64,000 nucleotides of DNA from Glycomyces buryatensis (GCF_004912275.1 NZ_STGY01000073.1:62001-126000), one strand, 5' to 3'. Positions 51,918 to 61,274 are shown, numbered from the stretch's first letter. The notes: generated from the letters alone by a model not told the origin. Program-made: numbers and translations.

Positions 51918-53668
51918 GCGGCATGACTTGGCTGCGGAGCCTGTGGGGATGGGGCGAATCGTTCGACGCCTCGGTTGAACTGTGGCCCGATGCGGTGCGC
52001 CCCGAAGCCCGCCGGGTGCAGACCGGGGACGGTTGGGCGGCCACGCTGATCCTGGTCGGCTGGCCCGGCATGGTCTCCTATGCGTGGCTGGAGCCGCTGG
52101 TCGACCAGGCCACCAGACTCGAAGTCGCCCTACACCTCGACGGTGTTCCCGCCGAGGTCGCGGCGGCGCGGCTGCGCAAGCAGCGGGCCCGGATGGAGTC
52201 GACGCAGCGGTACGTGGCCGCGAAGGAACACCTCGACGACCCCCGACTCGACGCCGCCGCCAGCGATGCGGCCGGACTCGCCTCCCGGATCGCCCGCGGC
52301 GACACCCGGTTGCACGCGATGAGCTTCTATGTCACCGTCCACGCCCCCACACCAGAAACGCTGGACCGCTCCTGCGCGCGGCTTCGTGCGACGGCGGCGG
52401 CGATGATGTGCGACCTGCGCCCGGCCACCTTCCGGCCCCTCCAAGGCCTGACCTCCACCGTCCCGGTCGGCATCGATTCGCTCGGCGCGCGCCGGACCGT
52501 CGACACCGATACCGCCGCCGCGGCCTTCCCGTTCGGCTCCCCGGACGTGCCCGGCCCGCCCGGCGAACAGGCGGTCCTCTACGGATTGAACGCGATCAGC
52601 GGCGCCCCGGTGCTGTGGGACCGGTGGGCCGAGGACAACTACAACTCGATCGTCGTCGCCAGGTCCGGCGCCGGAAAGTCGTATTTCGCGAAGACGACCA
52701 TGTTGCGCGAGCTCTACCAGGACACCTCGGTGACCGTCATCGACCCCGAAGGCGAATACCGGGCATTGGCGGACGCGGTCGGCGGCACGGTCTGCGCCCC
52801 GGGCGCGGCCGGCGAGGCGATCAACCCCCTCGCGCTCCCGACCCAGGCGAGTCCGGAGGACCTGACTCGCCGCAAGCTCTTCTGCGCCACCGTCATCGAA
52901 ACCGCACTCGGCGAGAACCTGTCGAGCACCGAAGCCGCCGCCGTGGACGCGGCAGTCGCGGCCGCCTATGCCGCCTGCGGCATCACCGACGAACCGGGCA
53001 CCTGGGGCCGCAAACCGCCGATCATGCCGGAGGTGACTGCGCTCCTTGCCGAGGGCTCGGAGATCGGGGCGAGCTTGGCGGCAAGGTTGGCCCCGTATGT
53101 GACCGGCGGCCTCTCCAGCCTGCTCGCCGGGCACACCGAGACCGCTTCCACCGCTGGGCCAGGCCAGTTGCACGTCTTCGACCTGTCGGCAGTGCCCGAA
53201 GAGATGGCGGCCGTGACCACGCTCGTGGTGCTCGATGCGATCTGGCGGAGCCTGCGCACCGATGGCGTCCGGCGGCTGGTCGCGGTCGATGAGGCGTGGC
53301 TGCTGCTGCGCGACGGGGCCGGAGCCGCCTTCCTCAGCCGTCTCGCCAAGTCCGCGAGAAAGAGGAACGCGGGGTTGATGGTGATCACCCAGGATGCCGA
53401 CGACCTGTTGTCGACCAGCTTGGGCCACACCGTCATCGCCAACAGCGCCACCCAAGTGCTCTTGCGACAGGCCCCGCAGTCGATAGCGGCGGTCACCGCG
53501 GCGTTCGCGCTCACCGACACCGAGGCCGACCTGATCGCCAGCGCGCGTCGGGGTGATGCGTTGCTGCTCGCGGGACAGACGCGGGTGGCGTTCTCCACGA
53601 TCGCCGCGCCCGAGGAGCACCGGCTGTGCCTGACCGGACTCGAAGCCTTCGGCGACGGGGGGCGGTGA
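51914..53668 (+). CDS. VirB4-like conjugation ATPase
   Basis: The ATPase energises assembly of the type IV secretion channel. The 584-residue protein has an N-terminal domain followed by the motor: Walker A SGAGKS (251-256), VIDPEGEYRALADAVGG, Walker B with LVAVDEAWLLL and the sensor SARKRNAGLMVITQDADDLL. ATG 51914 lies on the PrgI stop; the much longer open frame upstream overlaps PrgI and is rejected. Confidence 0.9.
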   Translation: MSGMTWLRSLWGWGESFDASVELWPDAVRPEARRVQTGDGWAATLILVGWPGMVSYAWLEPLVDQATRLEVALHLDGVPAEVAAARLRKQRARMESTQRYVAAKEHLDDPRLDAAASDAAGLASRIARGDTRLHAMSFYVTVHAPTPETLDRSCARLRATAAAMMCDLRPATFRPLQGLTSTVPVGIDSLGARRTVDTDTAAAAFPFGSPDVPGPPGEQAVLYGLNAISGAPVLWDRWAEDNYNSIVVARSGAGKSYFAKTTMLRELYQDTSVTVIDPEGEYRALADAVGGTVCAPGAAGEAINPLALPTQASPEDLTRRKLFCATVIETALGENLSSTEAAAVDAAVAAAYAACGITDEPGTWGRKPPIMPEVTALLAEGSEIGASLAARLAPYVTGGLSSLLAGHTETASTAGPGQLHVFDLSAVPEEMAAVTTLVVLDAIWRSLRTDGVRRLVAVDEAWLLLRDGAGAAFLSRLAKSARKRNAGLMVITQDADDLLSTSLGHTVIANSATQVLLRQAPQSIAAVTAAFALTDTEADLIASARRGDALLLAGQTRVAFSTIAAPEEHRLCLTGLEAFGDGGR

Positions 53669-53672
53669 GGGC

Positions 53673-54782
53673 ATGCGACGCATCATCTCCGCCATCGTCG
53701 TGGCAGTCATGGCCGCCTGCTGCTGCACCGTCGGCGTGGTCGCCACCGCGGCCGAAAGTCTCACGTCCTGGTTCGGGTTCGGATGGTTCGCCGGATGCAG
53801 CGTCGATGCCGGGGCCGTCGCGGCCGATCTGGAGCGCGAATACTCCTCCTACGGTGAGACCGAGATCGCCCACGCGGTCACCATCTACATCACCGGCGCC
53901 GACCTCGGGCTCTCCGAGCGAGCTGTGGTCATCGCCGTAGCGACAGCGATGCAGGAATCCGGGCTTGAGAACCTCGCCAACCCCAACCACCCGGCGTCGC
54001 TGGAGTTGCCCAACGACGGCACCGGCTACGACCACGATTCACTCGGGCTGTTCCAGCAGCGGCCCGCCTCGGGCTGGGGCACCGTCTCAGAGCTCATGGA
54101 CCCCGCCACCGCCGCCACCAAGTTCTACAACGCGCTCACCGACGTCGAGGACTGGGAGACCCGACCCCTGACCGAAGCCGCCCAACTCGTGCAGCGCTCG
54201 GCGTTCCCCGACGCCTACGCCAAACACGAGGACACCGCCGCCGCGATCGTCCAGGGCGTCACCGCGCGCATCAACTGCAACCGGGCCGCAGGATCGGATA
54301 TCTCGGCCGAAGGCTGGACCCATCCCCTCCCCGGCCACGTGGTCACCGGCGGGTTCCGCACCGCCGAGAGGCCGACACATCAAGGCGTGGACCTGCCCGC
54401 CGGCTCCGGCACGCCGATTCTGACCGCCGGGCCCGGCGAGGTCGTCAAGGTCCGCTGCAACGCCCACACCACCTCAGGCGGGGCATATTCGTGCGATGTG
54501 GACGGCTCACCCGACGTCCGTGGCTGCGGCTGGTATGTCGAGATCGCCCACCCCGACGGGACGCTCACCCGCTACTGCCACATGCGGACCGAACCGCCCG
54601 TCGCGGTCGGCGACTCGGTAGCGGCCGGGCAGGTCATCGGCGAGGTCGGCTCCTCTGGGCACTCCTCGGGCCCGCACCTGCACTACGAGACCCATAACCG
54701 CGCCGAGAACCCCGGCTCGGACTCGGCCGTGCCGCCGTTGGATTTCATGGCCGCTCGCGGTGTCCAGTTGGGGGAGGCGTAG
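53673..54782 (+). CDS. Transfer-associated wall hydrolase: transglycosylase-like plus M23 peptidase
   Basis: The 369-residue protein has an N-terminal membrane anchor (IISAIVVAVMAACCC), a lysozyme-like domain at about 50-200 (AVATAMQESGL, DSLGLFQQRPASGWGT: the ES and GLFQ motifs) and a C-terminal M23/LytM domain with HQGVD (His236, Asp240) and HLHYE (His335-Leu-His337), the zinc and catalytic residues. Such VirB1-like enzymes open the wall for the channel. It follows virB4 after 4 bases. Confidence 0.88.
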   Translation: MRRIISAIVVAVMAACCCTVGVVATAAESLTSWFGFGWFAGCSVDAGAVAADLEREYSSYGETEIAHAVTIYITGADLGLSERAVVIAVATAMQESGLENLANPNHPASLELPNDGTGYDHDSLGLFQQRPASGWGTVSELMDPATAATKFYNALTDVEDWETRPLTEAAQLVQRSAFPDAYAKHEDTAAAIVQGVTARINCNRAAGSDISAEGWTHPLPGHVVTGGFRTAERPTHQGVDLPAGSGTPILTAGPGEVVKVRCNAHTTSGGAYSCDVDGSPDVRGCGWYVEIAHPDGTLTRYCHMRTEPPVAVGDSVAAGQVIGEVGSSGHSSGPHLHYETHNRAENPGSDSAVPPLDFMAARGVQLGEA

Positions 54783-54787
54783 GCGAC

Positions 54788-57067
54788 ATGAACAATCTCG
54801 TGCACGACCCCTCGATGTGGCTGGCCTTCGCTGCCGCACTCACTGCGGGCGTGGTCGGCCTCGTCCGAATAGCCCTCCACCGCCGTGACGCCCGAACCTG
54901 GCTTCCGGGATCGCGGTATGTCACCATCGCGGCCCCGCCCGAAGTCGACCCGCGCGGCGCAGCTGCACTGTGGACGCATCTGGGCGCGATCAGCCGATCG
55001 CCTTGGCAGCGATTCTGGTTCGGTCAGCCGCATGTCGTCTTCGAGTACCGGTTCTGCGGTGCGGAGATGACCGTCCGGATCTGGGTGCCCACGCCGGTGA
55101 GCGCCGGGGTCGTCGCCGACGCCGTCCAAGCCGCATGGCCGGGAGCGAAGACCGAGACCACCGACGCCGAACCACCGCTGCCAGAAGAAGACCATGCAGC
55201 CGGTGGGCGCTTGGTCTGGTCGGGGACGGCCGCCGAGCCGGTCACCGCCGATGCTCCGGTCGATCCGCTCCGCGGCCTCATCGCCGCCGGCCTCGCCGGT
55301 CGTCGAGACGCCGTCGCCCTCGTACAGGTCTCGGCCCGACCCGCATCCCCTCGCGAAACCCGCCTCCTACGCCGAGCTGCCGACGGCGCCCAGCGACGGA
55401 CGAGCCTGATCGACGAGATCCTGGACCTGTTCACCCTCACCGGGCCGAAAACCACCGCCACAATCAGGGAACCGGCCACACTTACCCGGTACCGCAGGGC
55501 CGCGGCCGAACGGTCCGGCGGCCTGCTCTGGTCGGTCGGCCTGCGCTGGGCCGTCACCGGGAACACGGCGAGCGGGCAGGCAGCTGAAGCCGCCGCCTCC
55601 CGGCTCGGCGGTGCGGCAGCGGCGCTCACCGGCGCGGCCGGAATACGGCGCCGCCGCATGGCGAACCTCGCCGGGAGATGCAATACCTGGGTCCACGACA
55701 GCGCCATCACCTTGACCTGCAACGAGACCGGCGCCCTCGCGCACCTACCCTCCGATGAGGTCGTACCCGCGATGGAACGAGCCGGAGCCCGCACGGTCGC
55801 CGCACCAGTCCACGCGGTGAACGGCGGCCGGAACACCAAGACGCTCGGCATCGGCCCCGACGGCCGACGACTCGCCATCCGCGTCACCGACGCCCGCCAC
55901 CACATGCACATCGTCGGCCCCACCGGCTCGGGCAAGTCGGTGCTACTGCACCACATGATCATGAGCGACATCAGGGCGCGCAGGCCCGTGGTCGTCATCG
56001 ACCCCAAAGGCGACCTCGTCAACGACGTGGTCGACAGCCTCGATCCGGACACCGCCAAGAACCGCCTCGTCCTCATCGACCCCTCCGCCCCCGGGCCCCA
56101 CCCCGGACTCGATCCCCTCGCCGGAGCCGACTCCGAAGTAGTCATCGACCAGTTCACCGGAATCTGCCGCCGCATCTGGGAACGACACTGGGGCCCCAGG
56201 GCCGACGACATCCTCCGCAACGCCCTGCGCACGCTCTTCGTCGCCGGTGACCCCGCACTGCGGCACCTGCCCTCACTGCTGACCAACAAGGCCTACCGCG
56301 CGCCCCTGATCGCCGGCATCGACGACCCGATGGTCCTCGGCGGCTTCTGGACATGGTTCGACCAACTCTCACCCACGGTCCAATCCCAAGCCGCCGGGCC
56401 AGTCCTCTCCCGCATCCGGGCACTGCTGGGCCACGAGTTCGTCCGCGACACCATCGGATCACCCGAACGCGGCTTCGACCTCGAAGCCGCATTGAACACC
56501 GACGGCATCGTCCTAGCGCGGCTGCCCAAAGGCCAGCTCGGCGACGACACCGCCCGCCTACTCGGATCGGTACTGACCGCCCGCGTCTGGCAGGCCGCCT
56601 CCGCCCGCGCCCGCATCCCAGAGAACAAACGACGCGACGCCACGCTCTATCTCGACGAATTCCAGAACTTCCTGAACCTGCCCTACGCCGTCGAGGACAT
56701 GCTCGCCGAAGCCCGCGGCCTGCACCTGGGCATGGTGCTGGCCCACCAGCACTGGGCCCAACTCGACCGCCCACTCCAATTCGCCGTCGCGGCCAACGCC
56801 CGCACCAAGGCCTACTTCGCCACCAGCGCCGAGGACGCCCACCTGCTGGCCCGCCACACCGCCCCGAACCTCTCCGAGCACGACCTGGAACACCTGCCCG
56901 CGTACACCATCGCGGCCCGCCCCTTCACAGGCGGCCGCACCCTCCCCGCCTGCACCCTCACCACCCTGCCCCCCGAAACACCGATCGGGCAGGGCGAGTC
57001 CATCCGCGCCCAGGCCGCCGCGCACCCGGCGTTCACACCGCACACGACAAGGAGCCGCCGACCATGA
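54788..57067 (+). CDS. VirD4/TraG-like coupling ATPase
   Basis: The coupling protein recruits DNA to the transfer channel. The 759-residue protein has an N-terminal helix, a domain of about 300 residues and the motor with Walker A GPTGSGKS (377-384), VVIDPKGDLVNDVVD, the Walker B-like ATLYLDEFQNFLNLPYAVEDML and the LAEARGLHLGMVLAHQHWAQL arm (quoted in parts). The end overlaps the next gene by 4 bases (ATGA). Confidence 0.9.
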   Translation: MNNLVHDPSMWLAFAAALTAGVVGLVRIALHRRDARTWLPGSRYVTIAAPPEVDPRGAAALWTHLGAISRSPWQRFWFGQPHVVFEYRFCGAEMTVRIWVPTPVSAGVVADAVQAAWPGAKTETTDAEPPLPEEDHAAGGRLVWSGTAAEPVTADAPVDPLRGLIAAGLAGRRDAVALVQVSARPASPRETRLLRRAADGAQRRTSLIDEILDLFTLTGPKTTATIREPATLTRYRRAAAERSGGLLWSVGLRWAVTGNTASGQAAEAAASRLGGAAAALTGAAGIRRRRMANLAGRCNTWVHDSAITLTCNETGALAHLPSDEVVPAMERAGARTVAAPVHAVNGGRNTKTLGIGPDGRRLAIRVTDARHHMHIVGPTGSGKSVLLHHMIMSDIRARRPVVVIDPKGDLVNDVVDSLDPDTAKNRLVLIDPSAPGPHPGLDPLAGADSEVVIDQFTGICRRIWERHWGPRADDILRNALRTLFVAGDPALRHLPSLLTNKAYRAPLIAGIDDPMVLGGFWTWFDQLSPTVQSQAAGPVLSRIRALLGHEFVRDTIGSPERGFDLEAALNTDGIVLARLPKGQLGDDTARLLGSVLTARVWQAASARARIPENKRRDATLYLDEFQNFLNLPYAVEDMLAEARGLHLGMVLAHQHWAQLDRPLQFAVAANARTKAYFATSAEDAHLLARHTAPNLSEHDLEHLPAYTIAARPFTGGRTLPACTLTTLPPETPIGQGESIRAQAAAHPAFTPHTTRSRRP

Positions 57068-57888
57068 CCGCCACTGTGGCGAAAGACGCCATCGCCTTCA
57101 CCGACCTCTACCAGCGCCTGACCGACAGGGACCTGGCCATCATCGACTGCCTCGGCTCCCACCAGATCCTGACCACACCGATGCTCGCCGACGTCTTCTT
57201 CCCCTCCGAATGGACCGCCCGCGACCGCATCCTCACCCTCAACCGCCTCGGCGTCCTCGCCCGATTTCGGCCCACCAACCGCTCCGCCTACCGCTACACC
57301 CTCGGCGAATGGGGCCACGCGATCTGGGCCCACCGCAACGCCGCCAAACCCCCGACGAAGCAGTGGTGCGCCTGGCACGTCCAGAAACTCGCCGTCTCCC
57401 GCACCCGAATCCACCTGGAGACGGCCAACGGCATCGCCTGCCGCCTCCACGCCGACGCCCAAGCGAACGGCGCCTTCACGGTCGTGCAATGGCTCTGTGA
57501 GACCGAGGCCGCCGCCGCATGTTCGGGGCAGCTCCACCCCGACGCCGGATGGGTCGTCAAGTGGCGCACCGGCCCCCAGCTACGCGCCTGGCACGAACAC
57601 GACCAGGGCACCGAGACCCACACCCAGCTCGCCGCGAAGCTCCGCCGCTACATGCGCTACCGGCCCCTCGACGGTGGTCGCTCACGTACCCTCCTGTTCA
57701 CCCTCCCCAGTGCGGCCCGCGAAAGCAACTTCCACACCACCGCCCGCCGCGAACCCCTCGAATTCCCGGTCGCCACCGCCATCACCGCCCAGGCCGCACG
57801 CCACCCCGCAGGACAGCACTGGAGATTGATCGGTTCCGGGCGCCGCCTGAGCCTCGCCGAAATCGCCCACCGCGCCGAGCAGACCTGA
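57064..57888 (+). CDS. Replication-relaxation family protein
   Basis: The 274-residue protein begins with a winged-helix region (LTDRDLAIIDCLGSHQILTTPMLADVFFPSEWTARDRILTLNRLGVLARF in parts), then HVQKLAVSRTRIHLE and an RPDG-like segment; it fits the Replic_Relax family found on actinobacterial and firmicute mobile elements, implicated in DNA processing for replication or transfer. It is the last gene of the transfer operon. The earlier in-frame starts lie inside the coupling-protein gene and are rejected. Confidence 0.72.
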   Translation: MTATVAKDAIAFTDLYQRLTDRDLAIIDCLGSHQILTTPMLADVFFPSEWTARDRILTLNRLGVLARFRPTNRSAYRYTLGEWGHAIWAHRNAAKPPTKQWCAWHVQKLAVSRTRIHLETANGIACRLHADAQANGAFTVVQWLCETEAAAACSGQLHPDAGWVVKWRTGPQLRAWHEHDQGTETHTQLAAKLRRYMRYRPLDGGRSRTLLFTLPSAARESNFHTTARREPLEFPVATAITAQAARHPAGQHWRLIGSGRRLSLAEIAHRAEQT

Positions 57889-58379
57889 CCGACGAGCGTG
57901 CAACATGCCCGGCCATGCCATCGGTTCGAAAGCAATTGACGCCTTCCCTCAAACTCAATGAGTGCATTATGGATCGATCTCGCCGGGCTCGTACCCGCCT
58001 CCTACAACCGGGCCCTGTGACCGACCCTCTCGCCCCTCCCATGACAACACGGCCCCGATCACAGCCTCAATCCGCAGCTCACGCCCCGTATCCGGCCCCA
58101 GCAGCAAACCCGAATCCATATCCCCAGAACACACCGACGACATTCACCGCGGTCTTGCCCCGCGACCCTCACTGCTGCCACCGATGCTGGTCATTACCCG
58201 GCTGCTTTCGTCGCGGGCGTGTTGCTGACGCCTCTTCAGGAGACTGCTGGCGCTGCCCCCTTACTCCTTCTCACAGACCGGTTCGGGCGGCGTCCCCGCT
58301 CAGCGCGGGCCCGTTCAGTGAGTCCGACCCGCGAGTTGGCTTCGGTCATGCCTTGCGCGAGGAGCGCCGATATTCTTCG
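57889..58379. other. Gene-free gap with two YGTGANCG units
   Basis: This 491-bp stretch shows no credible gene. It contains two 10-mer units of the element's repeated motif facing each other: plus strand 58016-58025 and minus strand 58054-58063. A TTGACG near 57937 has no clear -10 partner. Low coding quality and Pro/Arg-rich frames indicate non-coding DNA. Confidence 0.5.
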
Positions 58380-58694
58380 ATGGTGAACGCACCCTTCGAC
58401 GACGACCATCCTCGGGTCGCTGACATCCTGCCCGTGCTCTCGGTAGCGCTGCAACGACACCTGCGCGAAGCAGGCGAGACCGATCTTGCGATCGTGGCCG
58501 CTGATCTTCGGGTCTACGGGAACTGCGAGTGCGATGGGCCCACGTGCCACAGCTTCTACACCGACGAGCCGCCGAACGGACCATACGGTGAAGGGCACCG
58601 GAACATCCTGCTCGACCGTGAAGACGGACGCGAGGGCATGATCATTCTCGATGTCGTCCGGGGCCGGATCAAGTTCGTCGAGGTGCTCGATTGA
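58380..58694 (+). CDS. Small cysteine-containing protein, unknown function
   Basis: The 104-residue protein (ATG 58380) contains VYGNCECDGPTCHSFYTDEPP and GEGHRNILLDREDGREGMIILDVVRGRIKFVEVLD (in parts), a pattern I believe recurs in small actinobacterial proteins. Three Cys (CEC, TC) may bind metal. It stands alone between two clusters of the repeated motif. Confidence 0.6.
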   Translation: MVNAPFDDDHPRVADILPVLSVALQRHLREAGETDLAIVAADLRVYGNCECDGPTCHSFYTDEPPNGPYGEGHRNILLDREDGREGMIILDVVRGRIKFVEVLD

Positions 58695-58784
58695 GCAGGG
58701 CCGCGACCGCACGGCAGTAGGCGCTCTCGGGTCTGCCAGATAGAGCAGCGAGTTTCGCCCTCTTGAATCCGAAACCACCGGGTC

Positions 58785-58824
58785 TGTGATCGCCTGTGAC
58801 CGGTTGTGAACGCTTGTGATCGTG
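58785..58824 (+). repeat. Four tandem 10-bp iteron-like repeats
   Basis: Four head-to-tail 10-mers of consensus TGTGANCGNN (positions 58785, 58795, 58805, 58815) lie in the 389-bp gap 58695-59083. All four keep TGTGA and CG; the sixth base is T, C, A, T. One helical-turn spacing puts all units on one DNA face, as in plasmid iterons or cooperative operators. Nothing else in the gap is recognisable. Confidence 0.85.
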
Positions 58825-59083
58825 CATTTGCGCTGGCAGACCGCTATCGTCGAAGCTTCACATCACGTTTGACGCTTTACCTTTCCGGAGCTCGCTCCGC
58901 CAGTCGGTAGCCGTACCGGACGCGAACCCTCCCACTGGGAAACCGGTCGGACCCGCGTTCACGGCCATCTGGCGGCCCTGCCGCTCCGTCTCGTCCGCAA
59001 ATCTGCGGCTGGTCAGCGCCTTTCTCGCGCTGCGCCCCACCTCCACCACCGCACCCTGAGCCGTCCGGTTCGGGGATTCCGTC

Positions 59084-59443
59084 ATGCCCTCCATCGACTA
59101 CATCGGAGTCATCGACATGCACATCGCACACCTCGCCATCGGTCAGACCGTCCGCCTCCGCCCTGCCATCACCATCCCGACCGGCAAAGGCCGCTGCACC
59201 GACTTCATCTCCCCTCGGTTCGTCGAAGCCGTCGTCGCCGGCTTCACCCCAGGCCCCAACCCGCATGCAGTCCTGGTGAACCTCCCCATCCCTGGTCCAT
59301 GGAATTCCCCGCAATGGGTTTACCCGGACGACCTCCACTGCAACGGCTGCGACTGCCTCGAATGCGAACTCGACGCCCCGCGCGACCCGTTCGCCGTCAT
59401 CGTCGCCGCAGAACAGCGTGAACGCCCCCACCGCAAGTCCTAG
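59084..59443 (+). CDS. Small Cys-cluster protein, unknown function
   Basis: The 119-residue protein has a strand-rich first half (IGQTVRLRPAITIPTGKGRCTDFISPRF) and a CNGCDCLECE cluster near the end that looks like a metal site. ATG 59084 is used here; ATG 59117 (12 codons on, with CGGAG upstream) is an alternative start. It is convergent with the prepilin peptidase gene. Confidence 0.55.
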   Translation: MPSIDYIGVIDMHIAHLAIGQTVRLRPAITIPTGKGRCTDFISPRFVEAVVAGFTPGPNPHAVLVNLPIPGPWNSPQWVYPDDLHCNGCDCLECELDAPRDPFAVIVAAEQRERPHRKS

Positions 59444-59489
59444 ACGAGACGCCGCTCTTTCGATCGGATCGGCGAACGCCTGATCGCGG

Positions 59490-60134
59490 TCATACCACCA
59501 GCAGAGTGAGCGCCCAACCGGCCATGAGGAACGGCCCCAAGGGCATCCGGTGGCTCTTGCCGCGTTGCCGAAGTCGGACGGCGGCCACCGGTACGGCCAG
59601 CAGGAGGCTCAGCAGCAGCCACCAGGCGACCGCGCGGACCTCCAGCATCCCCAGCGGCAGCGCGTAGACCGTTCCAATGGCGATGTCTCCTCGTGCGATC
59701 CCGCCCCCGGAGAAGAACGCCACGGAGCCCAACGCCAGCAGCGCGATTCCCGCGCCGACGAGCGCCAACTTCGCTGGTCCCGGATCGCGGTCCGCGAGGA
59801 AGCCGAGGACGGCTGCCGCCGCGAAGACCGTCCCGAGCGTCCAGGCGATCGGGAACGGAATGCGTCGGGTCACCGCGTCGCACAAGGCGATACCGGGAAC
59901 CGCCGCAGCGAAGACCATCAGGGCCCCGAGCTGGTACGGCCCCGCCGCTGCCGACACACCTATCCATCCGGCGAGCCCCGCCGCCGCTACTGCCGCTGCC
60001 ACCGTCCACATCAATCGTCCGCTGCGGCTGCGAAACGAGGGCCGAGGCAACCGCCTTGGCGTCGTCCTCCAGGCGGCGGCGATGAACGGGAGCGCGGCGA
60101 CCAATCCGAGCAGGGCCGCAGTCCAGGGGTGCAT
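59490..60134 (-). CDS. Type IV prepilin peptidase (A24 family, TadV-like)
   Basis: The enzyme cleaves the leader of pilins in the membrane. The 214-residue protein has about seven helices and the two A24 aspartates: CDAVTRRIPFPIAW (first Asp) and GGGIARGDIAIG (second Asp in the GxGD-like motif, here ARGD). It is the only peptidase in the window that could process the Flp-type pilin of the operon some 28 kb away, which lacks its own tadV. Confidence 0.82.
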   Translation of the reverse strand: MHPWTAALLGLVAALPFIAAAWRTTPRRLPRPSFRSRSGRLMWTVAAAVAAAGLAGWIGVSAAAGPYQLGALMVFAAAVPGIALCDAVTRRIPFPIAWTLGTVFAAAAVLGFLADRDPGPAKLALVGAGIALLALGSVAFFSGGGIARGDIAIGTVYALPLGMLEVRAVAWWLLLSLLLAVPVAAVRLRQRGKSHRMPLGPFLMAGWALTLLVV

Positions 60135-60230
60135 CGCTTCAGGCTACCGAGACCATCGGGCCGAGGCGGGTCCCCAAGTACTCCGAATCCGGGCAACACC
60201 ATGCCACCAACATTGAGAGGAACACCGTCC

Positions 60231-60623
60231 ATGAACCACCCGTCTTTCCCCACATCGCTGGAGCCGGGCCAGAAGGTCGCGGCCAGGCCCTGGTTGTGGC
60301 TGCCGGCCCCCGGAGCCCTGGCGGTCAACACGCTCGCGCCGTACTACTGCCCGGCCACGATCGACAGCACCCTGGTCGATCTCGTCGAGATCGTCTTCGA
60401 CCAGCCGCAGTTCGAGGTGTGGCCGCAGCGGCAGATCATCGCCCCGACCGACCTGCACCCCTGGCCGCATCACTGCCGCGAATGCCGGGCCACCGCCGCG
60501 CCGCTCGACCCGGCCACCGACATCGCCGCTTTGCGACGCCATTGTGCAGCGCTCGAAGCCGAACGCGACGCCCTCCAGGCCGAGCTGTTCGCCACGCGCG
60601 CCGCGCTCCCGCTCTCCGCCTGA
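60231..60623 (+). CDS. Hypothetical protein with a C-terminal coiled helix
   Basis: The 130-residue protein has Pro-rich N-terminal segments, a CREC pair near residue 84 and a helical C-terminus (IAALRRHCAALEAERDALQAELFATRA) likely to form a short coiled coil. GAGAGG lies upstream of ATG 60231. The longer open frame upstream is convergent with the peptidase gene and rejected. Function unknown. Confidence 0.5.
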   Translation: MNHPSFPTSLEPGQKVAARPWLWLPAPGALAVNTLAPYYCPATIDSTLVDLVEIVFDQPQFEVWPQRQIIAPTDLHPWPHHCRECRATAAPLDPATDIAALRRHCAALEAERDALQAELFATRAALPLSA

Positions 60624-60637
60624 CCACTCATGTCATT

Positions 60638-60667
60638 GATGGCCGCAGCCTTCTGGCTGCGGCCATC
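60638..60667. terminator. Perfect hairpin after the coiled-coil protein gene
   Basis: A 13-bp perfect stem GATGGCCGCAGCC with a TTCT loop lies 15 bases after the stop codon and lacks a T tract. Similar hairpins follow the next genes. Confidence 0.6.
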
Positions 60668-60708
60668 GCCGTCTCCGCAATCTGACTTCCGAGAAAAGGA
60701 GTACCGCC

Positions 60709-61179
60709 ATGTCCCATCTCGATCACCGTGAACTGCCGTGCCGTCTGTGCGGCATGGACACCATCGTGCCCGGCCGGGTCTGCTGGACCTGCCGCCGCAT
60801 CGCCCACGACGCCGAAGCCGACGCCTCGGGCTTGCTCGACGCTTCCGCCGGAGCCCTGGGTTCCCTGTGGGGCGCGGTTCTCGCCCGCCACCTCCTCCGG
60901 CGCGCCGTCGCCGACCGGACCCGCAACGGACTCACCCCGCTGGAACCGGCCGGGGCCGTCGTCGTCGAGTTCGAACACGCGGGCACCGGATCGACGTTCG
61001 CCACCCTCACCGCCGAAGCCTTCGACGCTTCCGATCGGACCCGTCTGCGCCAGTACGTCGGGCTCGGGCCGATCGATTCCGGCGAGTTGCTGCGGGTCCA
61101 CGACGGGAGGCGGGTGTTCAGCGATGCGGTTGCCGAACGCATCCGCGCCGCCTGGTCCAGCCGACCGGCCGACCACTGA
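60709..61179 (+). CDS. Small zinc-ribbon protein, unknown function
   Basis: The 156-residue protein begins with CRLCGMDTIVPGRVCWTCRR, two CxxC pairs typical of a zinc ribbon, followed by a helical middle and a strand-rich end (GAVVVEFEHAGTGSTFATL). AAAGGAG precedes ATG 60709. It sits in the maintenance module of the element; a nucleic-acid role is possible. Confidence 0.6.
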   Translation: MSHLDHRELPCRLCGMDTIVPGRVCWTCRRIAHDAEADASGLLDASAGALGSLWGAVLARHLLRRAVADRTRNGLTPLEPAGAVVVEFEHAGTGSTFATLTAEAFDASDRTRLRQYVGLGPIDSGELLRVHDGRRVFSDAVAERIRAAWSSRPADH

Positions 61180-61207
61180 AGCCGACATCCCAACGACGTT
61201 CCCACCT

Positions 61208-61234
61208 CCGGCTCCGACGTCCTGTCGGGGCCGG
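61208..61234. terminator. Hairpin before the DnaN-like gene
   Basis: An 11-bp stem with one T-G pair (CCGGCTCCGAC, GTCCT loop, GTCGGGGCCGG) lies 28 bases after the zinc-ribbon gene and 40 before the next ATG. Confidence 0.5.
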
Positions 61235-61274
61235 TTCGCCATGTCCACCAACGCACAAGAAAGAGGAAAGCAAC

